NCBI GenBank assembly: GCA_025935735.1
Contig: JAICUS010000401.1
Location: 1-5,751 of the forward strand
DNA: 5,751 bases
From: Solirubrobacteraceae bacterium
GTDB lineage: Bacteria > Actinomycetota > Thermoleophilia > Solirubrobacterales > Solirubrobacteraceae
Reading direction: 5' to 3'
The notes below the pieces were generated by a model, which made no database searches, was not told the DNA's origin, and saw nothing but the letters and a program-made list of their open reading frames with translations. Below, piece by piece: positions 4,977 through 5,751 of this stretch (position 1 is its first letter; the number at the start of each line of letters is the position of its first letter). Position numbers and translations under genes: made by a program.

Positions 4977-5751
4977 ATGCTGGCCGATCGCGCGCGCATT
5001 GAGGTCCGGGCCGGACGCGGCGGCGACGGCGCATCCTCGTTCCGGCGCGAGGCGCACGTCCCCAAGGGCGGGCCGGACGGCGGCGACGGCGGCCGCGGCG
5101 GCGACGTGCGGCTGCGCTGCGACGACTCGCTGCGCGACCTGCAGTCCTTCCGCCGCCGCGGCCACTACCGCGCGGGGCGCGGCGGCCACGGCCAGGGCGC
5201 GCTGCGCCACGGCGCCGACGGCGAGGCCCTGATCGTGCTCGTCCCGCCGGGGACGCAGGTCGAGCGCTGGGACGGCCGCCGCTACGACCTGCTGCGGCCC
5301 GGGCAGGAGGTCACGATCGCCCGCGGCGGGCCGGGCGGGCGCGGCAACAAGCACTTCGCCACCGCGGTGCGCCAGGCCCCGCGGCTGGCCGAGAAGGGGC
5401 TGCCGGGCGAGGAGGGCGAGGTCGAGCTGCGGCTCAAGCTGCTGGCCGACGTCGGCCTGGTGGGGCTGCCCAACGCCGGCAAGTCCTCGCTGCTCGCCCG
5501 TATGACCCGGGCGGCGCCGAAGGTGGCCGCCTACCCGTTCACGACGCTGGAGCCCGTGCTGGGGACGATCGACGCAGAGGACCGCCAGCTCGTGCTGGCC
5601 GACATCCCGGGGCTGATCGAGGGCGCCGCGGGCGGCGCCGGCCTCGGCCACGACTTCCTCGCACACGTCGAGCGCACGCGCCTGCTTGTCCACGTGCTCG
5701 ACCTCGCTCCGCTCGACGGCTCGGACCCCGAGGCGAACTTCGCGACGATCG
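4977..5751 (+). CDS. obg: GTPase Obg/CgtA, N-terminal part, 3' end outside window
   Basis: An essential ribosome-associated GTPase acting in 50S subunit assembly and the stringent/stress response. The first 258 residues are present. The glycine-rich Obg fold (1 to about 158) is diagnostic: GRGGDG (13-18), SFRRE (21-25), VPKGGPDGGDGGRGGDV (28-44) and GGPGGRGNKHFAT (117-129). The GTPase domain follows, with the P-loop GLPNAGKS (163-170), the switch I segment YPFTTLEP (186-193), DIPG (209-212) and IEGAAGGAGLGHDFL (214-228). The G4 (NKxD) and G5 motifs and any C-terminal OCT domain lie beyond the window. The start is ATG at 4977, giving MLADRARIEVRAG aligned with the family N terminus; no ribosome binding site is visible. 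The usual upstream partners rplU and rpmA are absent, the neighbour being a divergent SDR gene. No stop occurs before the window end. Confidence 0.96.
   Translation, partial: MLADRARIEVRAGRGGDGASSFRREAHVPKGGPDGGDGGRGGDVRLRCDDSLRDLQSFRRRGHYRAGRGGHGQGALRHGADGEALIVLVPPGTQVERWDGRRYDLLRPGQEVTIARGGPGGRGNKHFATAVRQAPRLAEKGLPGEEGEVELRLKLLADVGLVGLPNAGKSSLLARMTRAAPKVAAYPFTTLEPVLGTIDAEDRQLVLADIPGLIEGAAGGAGLGHDFLAHVERTRLLVHVLDLAPLDGSDPEANFATI

Noticed and set aside
4955..5065. N-terminal extension of the SDR to 5065
   Set aside because: It would overlap obg, and classical SDRs begin a few residues before the TGASSGIG strand, fitting the ATG at 4954.
5070..5110. GGCGGC-type tandem repeat
   Set aside because: It simply encodes the conserved glycine-rich Obg motif.
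4695..5693. Minus-strand open frame opposite obg
   Set aside because: It runs through obg, whose plus-strand motifs are unambiguous, and has biased composition.
1..5751. tRNA, rRNA, CRISPR, IS or prophage elements
   Set aside because: No cloverleaf-like segment, spaced direct repeats, transposase motifs or terminal inverted repeats were found on reading both strands.

Overview
The window is a compact, extremely GC-rich piece of bacterial chromosome. Codons end almost always in G or C, GTG starts are common, and nearly every base is coding. Gene content (E3 of 2-oxoacid dehydrogenases, ureohydrolase, GAF/HisKA_3 kinase with a NarL-type regulator, sigma-like HTH protein, SDR, Obg) and base composition suggest a high-GC actinomycetotan. 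A Thermoleophilia/Solirubrobacterales-like organism is my best guess, but it is inferred from style and not from a diagnostic gene.

Layout. (1) Bases 1-1784, plus strand: the C-terminal 280 residues of dihydrolipoyl dehydrogenase, joined by an ATGA overlap to a complete agmatinase/guanidino-acid ureohydrolase. (2) Bases 1761-3361, minus strand: a soluble GAF-HisKA_3-HATPase histidine kinase, joined by a GTGA overlap to a small stand-alone protein resembling the MEDS sensory domain. The MEDS gene runs tail-to-tail into the agmatinase gene with a 24-base overlap. (3) Bases 3380-3967, plus strand: a NarL/FixJ response regulator, diverging from the kinase across only 18 bases. (4) Bases 3873-4223, minus strand: a 116-residue protein with a sigma-70 region-4-like HTH and little or no region 2. 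Its 3' end overlaps the response regulator gene by 95 bases, antiparallel. (5) Bases 4280-4954, minus strand: an NADP-type classical SDR 56 bases upstream of the sigma-like gene. (6) Bases 4977-5751, plus strand: the N-terminal 258 residues of the GTPase Obg, diverging from the SDR across 22 bases and cut by the window end.

How they may work together. The MEDS protein, kinase and response regulator look like one signalling cassette. MEDS and the GAF domain would sense a small molecule or cytoplasmic state, the kinase would pass phosphate to the regulator, and the regulator would bind DNA through its LuxR-type HTH. The sigma-like protein next door may be a further transcription component or an unrelated neighbour. 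Lpd and agmatinase are probably co-translated metabolic genes. SDR and Obg look like independent genes that share a tiny divergent promoter region.

The two divergent gaps (18 and 22 bases) and the sigma-like gene's upstream region lack convincing ribosome binding sites. Each carries TANNNT-like -10 hexamers at the distance expected for leaderless or near-leaderless transcripts. In both divergent gaps the candidate -10 elements of opposite strands overlap. No tRNA, rRNA, CRISPR array, insertion sequence or phage gene was seen. The only sizeable gap between genes is the 56 bases between the SDR and sigma-like genes.
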